This document shows, piece by piece, positions 42,629 through 51,747 of a stretch of DNA of 64,000 nt; the stretch's first letter is position 1, and each line of letters opens with the position of its first letter. Origin of the DNA: Streptomyces aureocirculatus (lineage in GTDB: Bacteria > Actinomycetota > Actinomycetes > Streptomycetales > Streptomycetaceae). Where the stretch lies: assembly GCF_000720475.1 (NCBI RefSeq), contig NZ_JOAP01000003.1, positions 186,001 through 250,000 of the forward strand, in the 5' to 3' direction. The position numbers were made by a program, and so were the translations under genes. Under the pieces are notes generated by a model that saw only the letters and a list, made by a program, of their open reading frames with translations, was not told the origin of the DNA and did no database searches.

Positions 42629-42940
42629 ATGGCAAGCATCCGTACCGCCCGTGCCCTCGCTGCTGTCGCGGCCCTGCCTCTCGCCGCCGCTCTCTTCTCC
42701 GGTGTGGCGACGGCCGACAACGGTTCGTTCGCGGACGACGGATCCAACGCGGGTGTGGCCACTGTTCTCGGCAGTGGCGTCGGCGACGACAACAACGGCA
42801 ACTCGTCCACTACGCAGCAGCAGGCGGTCGGCAACGGCGCCGCGAACCAGAGCAACACCGCTCAGGTCAACGGCTCCGCGTTCACAGCCATCGAGCAGAC
42901 GAACGCGAACGTCGCCGTCAACTTCAGCGAGCTCTGGTGA
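42629..42940 (+). CDS. Small secreted N/Q-rich protein, unknown function
   Basis: 103 residues. Signal peptide ending VATADNG (cleavage about residue 29), mature part about 74 residues, rich in Asn, Gln, Ser, Thr, Gly and Val with no Cys and almost no charged residues except Asp near the start (GDDNNGNSSTTQQQAVGNG, NQSNTAQVNG, IEQTNANVAVNF). Composition and size recall cell-surface rodlin-type or curli-like amyloid subunits, but it is neither rodlin nor chaplin by motif. ATG 42629 is preferred because it has the GGAGG site and a signal peptide; an overlapping frame from 42624 lacks both features. Confidence 0.75.
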   Translation: MASIRTARALAAVAALPLAAALFSGVATADNGSFADDGSNAGVATVLGSGVGDDNNGNSSTTQQQAVGNGAANQSNTAQVNGSAFTAIEQTNANVAVNFSELW

Positions 42941-43059
42941 CCCGGGGCCTCGTCGGGGAGTGATCCCCGGGGGCCGGCGCTGTGGGGTGATGTGATGCTG
43001 CGCGGCGGTGCTTCGGCACCGCCGCGCAGTCGTGTGCGGGGCCTTGACGGCCGGGTTGT

Positions 43060-43076
43060 GTCTGACGGACAGTCAG
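43060..43076. promoter_or_regulatory. Operator-like palindrome upstream of the MaoC/thiolase operon
   Basis: TCTGACGGACAGTCAGA: perfect 6-bp arms around 5 nt, 160 bp before the first gene, with TTGACG 16 bp upstream as a possible -35. Typical of TetR-family operators; no regulator gene is adjacent. A CCCTGCTGGTG-type tandem repeat lies at 43093-43135. Confidence 0.5.
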
Positions 43077-43235
43077 AAGACCTTGTCGGTGTCCTGCTGG
43101 GCCCTGCTGGTGCCCTGCTGGTGCCCTGCCGGTGCGCCGGGCCGACGCGCCTTGGGTCTGCCTGAAACTGGCCGAAGCGCATGCGCGCCGCGAGCGGCGT
43201 GAGGGTCTGTGCCGAATGTGCCGGAGGTGCCTGAC

Positions 43236-44282
43236 GTGACGGATGACGGGTTGTACGCGCGGCTGAAGGAGTACGTGGGGAAGCCCGCCGCCGTCGCCGG
43301 GCGCGGCAAGGACCCGGTGAACGCTCCGATGATCAGGCACTGGTGCGAGGCGATGGGGGACGCGCACGCCGCGTACGCCGGAGCGGACGCCGTCGCGCCG
43401 CCGACCATGCTCCAGGTGTGGACGATGGGCGGTCTCTCCGGGCACACCGACCGCTCGGAGGCGTACGACGAACTGTTCGCGCTCCTCGACGACGCCGGTT
43501 ACGCCTCCGTGGTGGCGACCGACTGCGAACAGGAGTATCTGCGGCCGCTGCACCCCGGCGACGCGATCACCTTCGACGCGGTGATCGAGTCGGTCTCGGA
43601 GCGCAAGACGACCAAGCTCGGCACGGGGTACTTCGTGACCACGCGGATGGACGTCCGCGCGAACGGCGAGCCCGCGGGGACCCATCGCTTCCGGATCCTC
43701 AAGTACGCGCCCGCGCGCAGGCCGCCGAAGAGGGCGGAGCCCCCGGCCGCCGGGAGTCGGCGACCACGTCCCGTGATCAACAGGGACAACGCGGGATTCT
43801 GGGACGGAGTGGCCCGGCACGAGCTGCTCATCCAGCGCTGCGCCGCCTGCGCCCGACTGCGCTTCCCCTGGCTGCCCGGCTGCAACGGCTGTGGCGCGCC
43901 GGAGTGGGACACGGTCGCGGCAAGCGGTGCCGGCACGGTCTATTCGTACGTCGTGATGCACCACCCCCCGTTCCCTGCCTTCGACCCGCCGTACGCGGTG
44001 GTGCTCGTCGAACTCGCGGAGGGGGTGCGGATCATCAGCGAGGTGGTGGGGGCGGCACCCGACGAGGTGCGCATCGGGATGCCGGTGCGCCTGGAGTTCC
44101 GGCGGGTCGACGGCGAGGAGTGGGAGCTGCCGGTGTTCCGGCCGGTCGATCCGGACGCGGGCGGGGCCGGGGCGGCGGACGGGCCCGTACCGCCGAAGAG
44201 GCCCGTACCGCCGCGGGAGCCCGTACCGCCGAAGAGGCCCGTACCGCCGCGGGAGCCCGTACCGCCGAAGGAGGGCGAATGA
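43236..44282 (+). CDS. MaoC-like hydratase N-domain fused to DUF35 OB-fold (ChsH2-like)
   Basis: 348 residues. N-terminal hot-dog (FAS1_DH/MaoC-like) domain, about 1-150 (KGRGKDPVNAPMIRHWCEAMGD-type region, TFDAVIESVSERKTTKLGTGYFVT), then a DUF35 part with zinc ribbon CAACARLRFPWLPGCNGCG and OB fold (SGAGTVYSYVVMHHPPFPAFDPPYAV). This layout matches ChsH2 of the M. tuberculosis igr operon. The Pro-rich tail (VPPKRPVPPREP repeated) is a 36-bp minisatellite. GTG 43236 chosen for GGAGGT 7 nt upstream. Its stop overlaps the next start (ATGA). Confidence 0.87.
   Translation: MTDDGLYARLKEYVGKPAAVAGRGKDPVNAPMIRHWCEAMGDAHAAYAGADAVAPPTMLQVWTMGGLSGHTDRSEAYDELFALLDDAGYASVVATDCEQEYLRPLHPGDAITFDAVIESVSERKTTKLGTGYFVTTRMDVRANGEPAGTHRFRILKYAPARRPPKRAEPPAAGSRRPRPVINRDNAGFWDGVARHELLIQRCAACARLRFPWLPGCNGCGAPEWDTVAASGAGTVYSYVVMHHPPFPAFDPPYAVVLVELAEGVRIISEVVGAAPDEVRIGMPVRLEFRRVDGEEWELPVFRPVDPDAGGAGAADGPVPPKRPVPPREPVPPKRPVPPREPVPPKEGE
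44189..44280 (+). repeat. 36-bp in-frame repeat at the ChsH2-like C-terminus
   Basis: About 2.5 copies of a 36-bp unit (two diverged 18-bp halves, PVPPKR and PVPPRE) end the protein in a Pro/Lys/Arg tail. Confidence 0.85.
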
Positions 44283-44713
44283 CCAGGTCAGGTACCACCC
44301 TCCCGCCGCGGGAGATACCGATCACCCGCACGTTGATCGTCGCCGGGGCCATCGCCTCGCGGGACTACCAGGACGTGCACCACGACGCGGAGCTGGCGCG
44401 TGAGAAGGGCTCCCCCGACATCTTCATGAACATCCTCACGACGAACGGCCTGGTGGGCCGCTACATCACGGACTGCCTCGGCCCGGAAGCCGTACTGCGC
44501 AAGGTGGCCATCCGCCTTGGCGCGCCCAACTACCCGGGCGACACGATGGTGTTGACGGGGAGGGTCGAGCAGGAGTCGGTCGGGCGGGAAGCACGGGGCG
44601 GCGGCGCGGAAGCCACCCTCACCGTCCGCGTCGTGGGCGCCAACAGCATCGGCAAGCACGTGACGGGCACGGTCACGGTGACGGTCCCCGTGCCCTTGGG
44701 GGGTGCGGCATGA
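44279..44713 (+). CDS. MaoC-like hot-dog hydratase (ChsH1-like)
   Basis: 144 residues. Single hot-dog domain; RDYQDVHHD carries the Asp/His pair of (R)-hydratases, followed by SPDIFMNILTTNGLVGRYITD. In the mycobacterial system ChsH1 and ChsH2 form one enoyl-CoA hydratase. Overlaps both neighbours by ATGA, so stoichiometric expression is likely. Confidence 0.87.
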   Translation: MTRSGTTLPPREIPITRTLIVAGAIASRDYQDVHHDAELAREKGSPDIFMNILTTNGLVGRYITDCLGPEAVLRKVAIRLGAPNYPGDTMVLTGRVEQESVGREARGGGAEATLTVRVVGANSIGKHVTGTVTVTVPVPLGGAA

Positions 44714-45876
44714 GCGTACGGAACAAGGACGGCCTCGGCGGCAGGGCGGCGATCGCCGGGATCGGCGCCACGGAGTTCTCCAAGGACTCCGGGCGCAGCG
44801 AGCTGAAGCTGGCCGTGGAGGCGGTGCGGTCCGCGCTCGACGACGCGGGACTGCGGCCGTCCGACGTCGACGGCCTTGTCACGTTCACGATGGACACCAG
44901 TCCGGAGATCACGGTGGCGCAGGCCGCGGGCATGGGGGAGCTGTCGTTCTTCTCCCGGGTGCACTACGGCGGCGGCGCGGCCTGCGCGACCGTGCAGCAG
45001 GCGGCGCTCGCGGTGGCGAGCGGGGTGGCCGAAGTGGTCGTCTGCTATCGGGCGTTCAACGAGCGCTCCGGGCGTCGCTTCGGCTCCGGGGTGCAGCACC
45101 GGGAACCGTCGGCGGAGGGCGCGGCGCTCGGCTGGTCGCTGCCGTTCGGCCTGCTCACGCCCGCGTCATGGGTGGCGATGGCGGCGCAGCGCTATCTGCA
45201 CGCGTACGACCTGACTCCGGAGGTGTTCGGCCGTGTGGCGGTGGTCGGCCGGAAGTACGCGGCGACGAACCCGGCGGCGTACTTCTACGGCAGGCCCATC
45301 ACGGCCGCGGACCACGCGGCGTCGCGGTGGATCGTCGAGCCGCTGCGCCTCCTCGACTGCTGCCAGGAGACGGACGGCGGGCAGGCCCTCGTCGTGACGA
45401 GCGTCGAGCGCGCCCGTGACCTGCCGCATCCACCGGCGGTGATCGCCGCCGCGGCGCAGGGCGCGGGCCGGGCACAGGAGCAGATGACCAGCTTCTACCG
45501 CGACGACCTGACCGGCCTGCCCGAGACGGGCGTGGTGGCGCGGCAGTTGTGGCGCGCGGCCGGTCTTTCGCCGCGGGAGGTGGACGTGGGGATCCTGTAC
45601 GACCACTTCACTCCGTTCGTCCTGATGCAACTGGAGGAGTTCGGGTTCTGCGGTCCTGGTGAGGCGGCGGAGTTCGTGGCGGCGGAGCGGTTGCCGCTGA
45701 ACACCCACGGCGGGCAGCTCGGGGAGGCGTATCTGCACGGGATGAACGGTGTGGCCGAGGCTGTCCGGCAGGTGCGGGGCACGGCGGTGAACCAGATACG
45801 TGATGCCGCGCGCGTCCTGGTGACGGCAGGCACCGGTGTCCCCACATCGGGGCTGATTCTCGCGGCGGACGGCTGA
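44710..45876 (+). CDS. Thiolase-fold lipid-transfer protein/retro-aldolase (Ltp2-like)
   Basis: 388 residues. Thiolase fold without the acid/base set of true thiolases: AAIAGIGATEFSKDSGRSE, GGGAACATVQQAALAV, RALVVTSVERARDL-type region, and NTHGGQLGEAYLHGMNGVAEAVRQVRG. Ltp2 cleaves the hydrated side-chain CoA ester by retro-aldol reaction in complex with the DUF35 domain of ChsH2, and the same three genes in the same order are present here. Substrate could be a sterol side chain or another acyl-CoA (inference). Confidence 0.88.
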   Translation: MSVRNKDGLGGRAAIAGIGATEFSKDSGRSELKLAVEAVRSALDDAGLRPSDVDGLVTFTMDTSPEITVAQAAGMGELSFFSRVHYGGGAACATVQQAALAVASGVAEVVVCYRAFNERSGRRFGSGVQHREPSAEGAALGWSLPFGLLTPASWVAMAAQRYLHAYDLTPEVFGRVAVVGRKYAATNPAAYFYGRPITAADHAASRWIVEPLRLLDCCQETDGGQALVVTSVERARDLPHPPAVIAAAAQGAGRAQEQMTSFYRDDLTGLPETGVVARQLWRAAGLSPREVDVGILYDHFTPFVLMQLEEFGFCGPGEAAEFVAAERLPLNTHGGQLGEAYLHGMNGVAEAVRQVRGTAVNQIRDAARVLVTAGTGVPTSGLILAADG

Positions 45877-45927
45877 ACCGGCGCGTGTCCCGCGCTCGGC
45901 GGCGGGCCCGCCCCGTTCACTCGCCGT

Positions 45928-46842
45928 ATGCGCCACCGAAAGATGCTCTTGGGAACAGTCCTCGCCCTGGCCGCGGGGACGCTGGCCATGGACACGACCA
46001 CACCAGCCGACGCCGACGCCGACGCGGTCGTCGTCGGGGCGGCCGCTGCCGGATCAACCGGTGCCGGTGCCGGTGCCGACGCCGGGCTGCGGCCGGGTGC
46101 CGCCGCAGGGAGGACCCTCGGCGCCCCCGACACCTTCTACGGCCGGGCCTTCGACACCTGCCAGGCACCGGCCGTCGACACCATGAGGCGCTGGCTTGCG
46201 TCCGACTACGGCGCGGTGGGGGTGTACTTCGGGGGCCGCGGCCGGGCCTGCGCCAAGCAGAAGCACCTGAGCCGGGAGTGGCTGAGCTCGGTGGACGACA
46301 TGGGCTGGCGGGTCCTTCCGCTGTACGTCGGCTCCCAGTCCCCGTGCGTCGTGGCGAAGAACAAGCAGCACGTCCGCATCGGCAGCAAACCCTGGGAACA
46401 GGGCACCCGCGAGGGCACGGACGCGGTCAACAGGGCCAAGGAGATGGGCATCGAACCGGAGAGCCCGCTCTACCTGGACATGGAGGCGTACCGGCACAAG
46501 CAGCGGGACTGCGCCAAGGCCACGCTCTCCTTCGTCCGCGCCTGGAACCGCGAAGTACGCAGCCACAACTACGTACCGGGCTTCTACAGCAGCGCCAATT
46601 CCGGCGTAACGCACATGGACGAGGCGCGGCGCGACGGCGTACGGGACCTGCCGTCGGTGATGTGGTTCGCGCGCTGGCACACAGCCCCCGACCTGAACGG
46701 CGAGCCCGCGCTCGGCCGCGACGCCTGGCAGCCCCGCAGCCGGATCCACCAGTACGCGGGCAATGTCACGGAGCGCCACGGCGGGCGCACCATCACCATC
46801 GACCGCAACCTCGTGGACGCACCGGTGGCCACCCTGGGCTAG
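45928..46842 (+). CDS. Secreted DUF1906 glycoside-hydrolase-like protein
   Basis: 304 residues. Signal peptide (MLLGTVLALAAGTLA), an Ala/Asp/Gly stretch (DADADAVVVGAAAAG), then a DUF1906 TIM-barrel-like domain: YGRAFDTCQAPAVDTMRRW, GVYFGGRGRACAKQ, VLPLYVGSQSPC, LYLDMEAYRHKQ, IHQYAGN, IDRNLVD. Relatives include Rv2525c and cell-wall-linked proteins with a lysozyme-like fold. Enzyme activity is unproven. Not coupled to the Ltp2-like gene (51 bp gap). Confidence 0.88.
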   Translation: MRHRKMLLGTVLALAAGTLAMDTTTPADADADAVVVGAAAAGSTGAGAGADAGLRPGAAAGRTLGAPDTFYGRAFDTCQAPAVDTMRRWLASDYGAVGVYFGGRGRACAKQKHLSREWLSSVDDMGWRVLPLYVGSQSPCVVAKNKQHVRIGSKPWEQGTREGTDAVNRAKEMGIEPESPLYLDMEAYRHKQRDCAKATLSFVRAWNREVRSHNYVPGFYSSANSGVTHMDEARRDGVRDLPSVMWFARWHTAPDLNGEPALGRDAWQPRSRIHQYAGNVTERHGGRTITIDRNLVDAPVATLG

Positions 46843-47045
46843 ATTTCGACGGGCGCCGTGTGCGCCGGAACCGCGCCCCCCGCGCGGGCGTTCGCGTACA
46901 CCTCAGGGTTGAACCCGCAGGGGTCCGCTCCACCTCCTCCACCTTCAGGAGGTGGGGCAGGCTCCCCTCGTACAACCTGAGGCGGACAAGGCTTCGGGAC
47001 CTGCGGCCGATCCGCTGATGTAGGGGTCGCTTCTAGCGTGGAGCC

Positions 47046-47609
47046 ATGACCGCATCCATGGTGACCGTGTGCACCAGTGCATCGAAGGCCGCGACGCGGA
47101 CCACGAGTCCTTCCGCCTACCCGTCGTTCGCCTCTTACGTCCGGGCGCGTCAGCCGGTGCTGCTTCGCACCGCCCGCTCGCTGACGGCGAACCCGAGCGA
47201 TGCCGAGGACCTGCTGCAGACGGCACTGACGAAGACGTATGTGGCCTGGGACCGGATCGAGGACCACCGGGCGCTCGACGGCTATGTCCGCCGGGCGTTG
47301 CTGAACACGCGCACCTCGCAGTGGCGCAAGCGCAAGGTCGACGAGTTCGCCTGCGACGAGCTGCCCGAGCCCGAGACCGTGCCGGCCGGTGACCCGGCCG
47401 AGCAGCAGGCGCTGCACGACGCGATGTGGCGCGCGATCATGAAGCTGCCGGCGCGGCAGCGGGCGATGGTCGTCCTGCGGTATTACGAGGACCTGAGCGA
47501 GGCCCAGACGGCCGAGGTGCTCGGGGTCTCCATCGGCACGGTGAAGAGCGCGGTGTCCCGTGCGCTCGGCAAGCTCCGCGAGGACCCGGAGCTCACTCCG
47601 GTCCGCTGA
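47046..47609 (+). CDS. SigE-family ECF RNA polymerase sigma factor
   Basis: 187 residues. Region 2 (FASYVRARQPVLLRTARSLTANPSDAEDLLQTALTK) about 30-95 and region 4 (LPARQRAMVVLRYYEDLSEAQTAEVLGVSIGTVKSAVSRAL) about 130-178. Typical of the actinobacterial SigE-type ECF group (SigE-family name, not the S. coelicolor sigE gene). No anti-sigma gene follows; the next gene is an acyl-CoA ligase after a 188-bp gap. Confidence 0.9.
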   Translation: MTASMVTVCTSASKAATRTTSPSAYPSFASYVRARQPVLLRTARSLTANPSDAEDLLQTALTKTYVAWDRIEDHRALDGYVRRALLNTRTSQWRKRKVDEFACDELPEPETVPAGDPAEQQALHDAMWRAIMKLPARQRAMVVLRYYEDLSEAQTAEVLGVSIGTVKSAVSRALGKLREDPELTPVR

Positions 47610-47703
47610 GAGCGGTACGCGAGGCCGGTTCGCTGCGGCCGGTGTGCCGACGCGTCCGGCCGCACGCGGTGATTTTTCCCTTCATGTGCTCCCGCGGTAG
47701 TGA

Positions 47704-47719
47704 CATACCGCGCGGTATG
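47704..47719. promoter_or_regulatory. Perfect 16-bp palindromic operator
   Basis: CATACCGCGCGGTATG, a perfect palindrome 79 bp before the acyl-CoA ligase start. Sites of this kind bind TetR-family regulators, often of fatty-acid genes. No matching regulator is adjacent. Confidence 0.6.
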
Positions 47720-47797
47720 CGGCAAGAATCTGGGGCTACTGCCAGGCAGAGCGCCGGGAACGCCCGGTTGCCCGTGCCACGCCTCCGGGAGGACGCC

Positions 47798-49447
<1,650 letters not shown>

Positions 49448-49603
49448 AGCGGGGGCGGCGCCGCGTACCCCCGGGGGCGGCGCCGCGTACCCGTACGGGG
49501 TCGGCGTCGTGTTCCGACGCAGGTTCGGCGCCGGTGCTCCGTGGGCGTGCCCCGCGTGGCACCGGTGGTCGCGCGGGGCCCCGGTGTGTCGTCCCGTCGG
49601 CTC

Positions 49604-50866
49604 CTACTTGCGTATGCGCAGCGATGTCGCCCCCCAGCCCACCGCCAGGCAGCCCGCGGCCACCGCGCACACCCCGGACCAGTCCCAGTGGGCGAACGCC
49701 GTGCCCGCGAGGGCGGAGGCGAGGGCGCCGCCCGCGAAACCGGCCACCACATAGGCGGTGTTGGCGACCGCCGGGGTGGAGGTGGTGGTCAGGGCCAGGG
49801 TCTGATTGGCGACATGGCTCGCGACCAGCGCCGCGTGCACGAGGACCGCCGCCGCGCACAGCGCCCAGAGGCGCTCGCCGCCCAGCCAGAACAGCGGCAC
49901 CGAAACCGCCGCGAGGCTGTAGGCCGACGCCACCACCTTGGCCGCGCCGAAACGGTCCACGAATCCGCCCGCGATCGGCGCCACCACGCTGGCCGCGAGT
50001 CCGAAGAGGCCGAAGAGCCCGGCCGCGCCGGTCGTCATGCCGTACCCGTCGCCCTCGTTCGTGAGGAGGAGCGCGAGGGAGGTCCACAGCGCGCTCCACG
50101 CGCCGTACATTCCGCCCTGGCGTATGCAGGCGCGGCGCAGCTCGGGTGAGCTCCGCACCACGGCGGGGAGTTGGGCGAGGCCGCCGAACAGCGGGCCCGT
50201 GCGGCGGCGGGTCTCCTTGGGCAGGGCGGCCGCGGAGGCCAGGCCGAGCACCGCCGTGAGCGCGGCCGCGCCGAGGAAGACCCAGCGCCAGCCGAAGGCC
50301 TGCCCGGCGAGCCCGCCGAGGACCCGGGCCGCCACGACGCCGGTGAAGAGCCCGGCTATGACGGCCGCGACATGGCTGGCCCGCCGGTCGGCCGGGGCGC
50401 GCTCGGCCACCAGCGGCACCAGCAACTGCGGGACGACCGTCGCCGTGGAGGCGATCAGGACGGCGGCGGCGAGCACGGTGGTGCCGGACGCCATCGCGCC
50501 GAGGACCAGCGCGGCGGTCGTCGCCAGGGACAGGGCGGCGACCAGGCGCCGGCGGTTGACCCGGTCGCCGAGCGGGGCGAAGAACAGCAGCCCCGCCGCA
50601 TACCCGAACTGGGCCACCGACGCGATCCATGCCACGCCCGACGGGGTCGAGCCGAAGTCCTTGGCTATGAGGGGGAGCAGCGGCGCGGCGACGTAGATGT
50701 TCGCCGCGGTGACCGCCGTGCAGACGGCGATGAGGACGAGAAAAGCGCGGGGCGGCAGCCCGGCCGCCGGGGTCGTACCCGAGGTCGTGTGCGGTGCCGT
50801 GGCCGGACGAGGCTCCGCGAGCTCCGCCGTCAGGGCGCCCGGCGGGGACGGCGTGGCTGAAGTCAT
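49604..50866 (-). CDS. MFS transporter
   Basis: 420 residues, 12 predicted membrane segments. The A-motif-type loop GDRVNRRR after helix 2 (FAPLGDRVNRRRLVAAL) and a second-half repeat (VDRFGAAKVV). Resembles the AraJ/drug-efflux MFS group. Divergent from a TetR gene across a region with two identical-type operators, so it is probably the TetR-controlled efflux pump. The 156-bp gap before the acyl-CoA ligase end carries short GGGGGCGGCGCCGCGTACCC repeats. Confidence 0.92.
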   Translation of the reverse strand: MTSATPSPPGALTAELAEPRPATAPHTTSGTTPAAGLPPRAFLVLIAVCTAVTAANIYVAAPLLPLIAKDFGSTPSGVAWIASVAQFGYAAGLLFFAPLGDRVNRRRLVAALSLATTAALVLGAMASGTTVLAAAVLIASTATVVPQLLVPLVAERAPADRRASHVAAVIAGLFTGVVAARVLGGLAGQAFGWRWVFLGAAALTAVLGLASAAALPKETRRRTGPLFGGLAQLPAVVRSSPELRRACIRQGGMYGAWSALWTSLALLLTNEGDGYGMTTGAAGLFGLFGLAASVVAPIAGGFVDRFGAAKVVASAYSLAAVSVPLFWLGGERLWALCAAAVLVHAALVASHVANQTLALTTTSTPAVANTAYVVAGFAGGALASALAGTAFAHWDWSGVCAVAAGCLAVGWGATSLRIRK

Positions 50867-50918
50867 GGGCGACGGGCTCCTCTGTGCGTGGGGGCGGCCG
50901 TAGTGTGGACACGCTCAT

Positions 50919-50934
50919 AACCAACTGGTTGGTT
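50919..50934. promoter_or_regulatory. TetR operator, copy 1
   Basis: AACCAACTGGTTGGTT, symmetric except for the centre, 53 bp upstream of the MFS start. The same pattern recurs 51 bp further on. Confidence 0.75.
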
Positions 50935-50969
50935 GCAAGTCTGCGCCCGTGTTCCGAAAACTGTCAAGC

Positions 50970-50985
50970 AACCAAACGGTTGGTT
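50970..50985. promoter_or_regulatory. TetR operator, copy 2
   Basis: AACCAAACGGTTGGTT, 28 bp upstream of the tetR start at 51014. With copy 1 it allows control of both divergent genes. Confidence 0.75.
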
Positions 50986-51013
50986 AGCGGTGAAGTTCGC
51001 TTACGCTGGTCCC

Positions 51014-51601
51014 ATGGGAGTGAGAGACCCCGAGGCCACGCGGGCCCGGATCTTCGACGCGGCGGTCACGGAGTTCGCGCGGTACGGCATCGCCGGAGCC
51101 CGCGTCGACCGCATCGCGAGCGAGGCGAAGGCCAACAAACAACTCATCTACGCCTATTACGGCAACAAGGCGGAGCTCTTCGCGCAGGTCCTCGAGAAGC
51201 AAATGCTCGATCTGGCCGTCAGCGTGCCGCCGGACCCCGACGACATGGACGGCTGGATGGACCGGCTCATGGACTATCACGCCACCCACCCCGAGGTGTT
51301 GCGCCTGCTCTTCTGGGAGGGCATCGAGTACGGCGGCACCGAGGAGCTGCCGCACGAGTACGAGCGCCAGGCGCACTACGACAGCAAGGTCGCCACCTTC
51401 GAGGAAGGCCAGGCGCGCGGGGTCATCACGGACGCCATCCCGGCACGCGACCTGCTGTTCATGCTGGTCGCGCTGGCCGGCTGGGCCTCCGCGGTGCCGC
51501 AGATGCGGCGCGTCCTCGTGGGCGCTGAGGACGAGGACAAGGCGCGCCTGCGGGCCTCGATCCGCGCGGCGGCGCGCCGCGTCACGGAGCCGTCCGACTG
51601 A
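51014..51601 (+). CDS. TetR-family transcriptional regulator
   Basis: 195 residues. HTH: ARIFDAAVTEFARYGIAGARVDRIASEAKANKQLIYAYYGNKAELF. The C-terminal ligand domain is TetR-like with FWEGIEYGG. ATG 51014 chosen; the frame runs further upstream through the operator. Likely represses the divergent MFS gene and itself. Confidence 0.92.
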   Translation: MGVRDPEATRARIFDAAVTEFARYGIAGARVDRIASEAKANKQLIYAYYGNKAELFAQVLEKQMLDLAVSVPPDPDDMDGWMDRLMDYHATHPEVLRLLFWEGIEYGGTEELPHEYERQAHYDSKVATFEEGQARGVITDAIPARDLLFMLVALAGWASAVPQMRRVLVGAEDEDKARLRASIRAAARRVTEPSD

Positions 51602-51619
51602 CTTCGAGGCCTCCCGCTC

Positions 51620-51740
51620 TGGCCCCCGGGTTCCTGCTCGGGCCTGCGGGTTCCTGCTCGGGCCCCCGGGTTCCTGCTCGGGCCCCCGGGTTCCTGCCCG
51701 GGTCCGTGGCCTCCTGGCCCGAGCCCGTGGCCTCCCGGCC
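51620..51740. repeat. 20-bp tandem repeat downstream of the TetR gene
   Basis: Four to five copies of a 20-bp unit (GGGTTCCTGCTCGGGCCCCC) with two further diverged copies (GTGGCCTCCTGGCCCGAGCC). It fills the gap between the TetR gene and the convergent giant sensor. Confidence 0.85.
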
Positions 51741-51747
51741 TCTGGGC

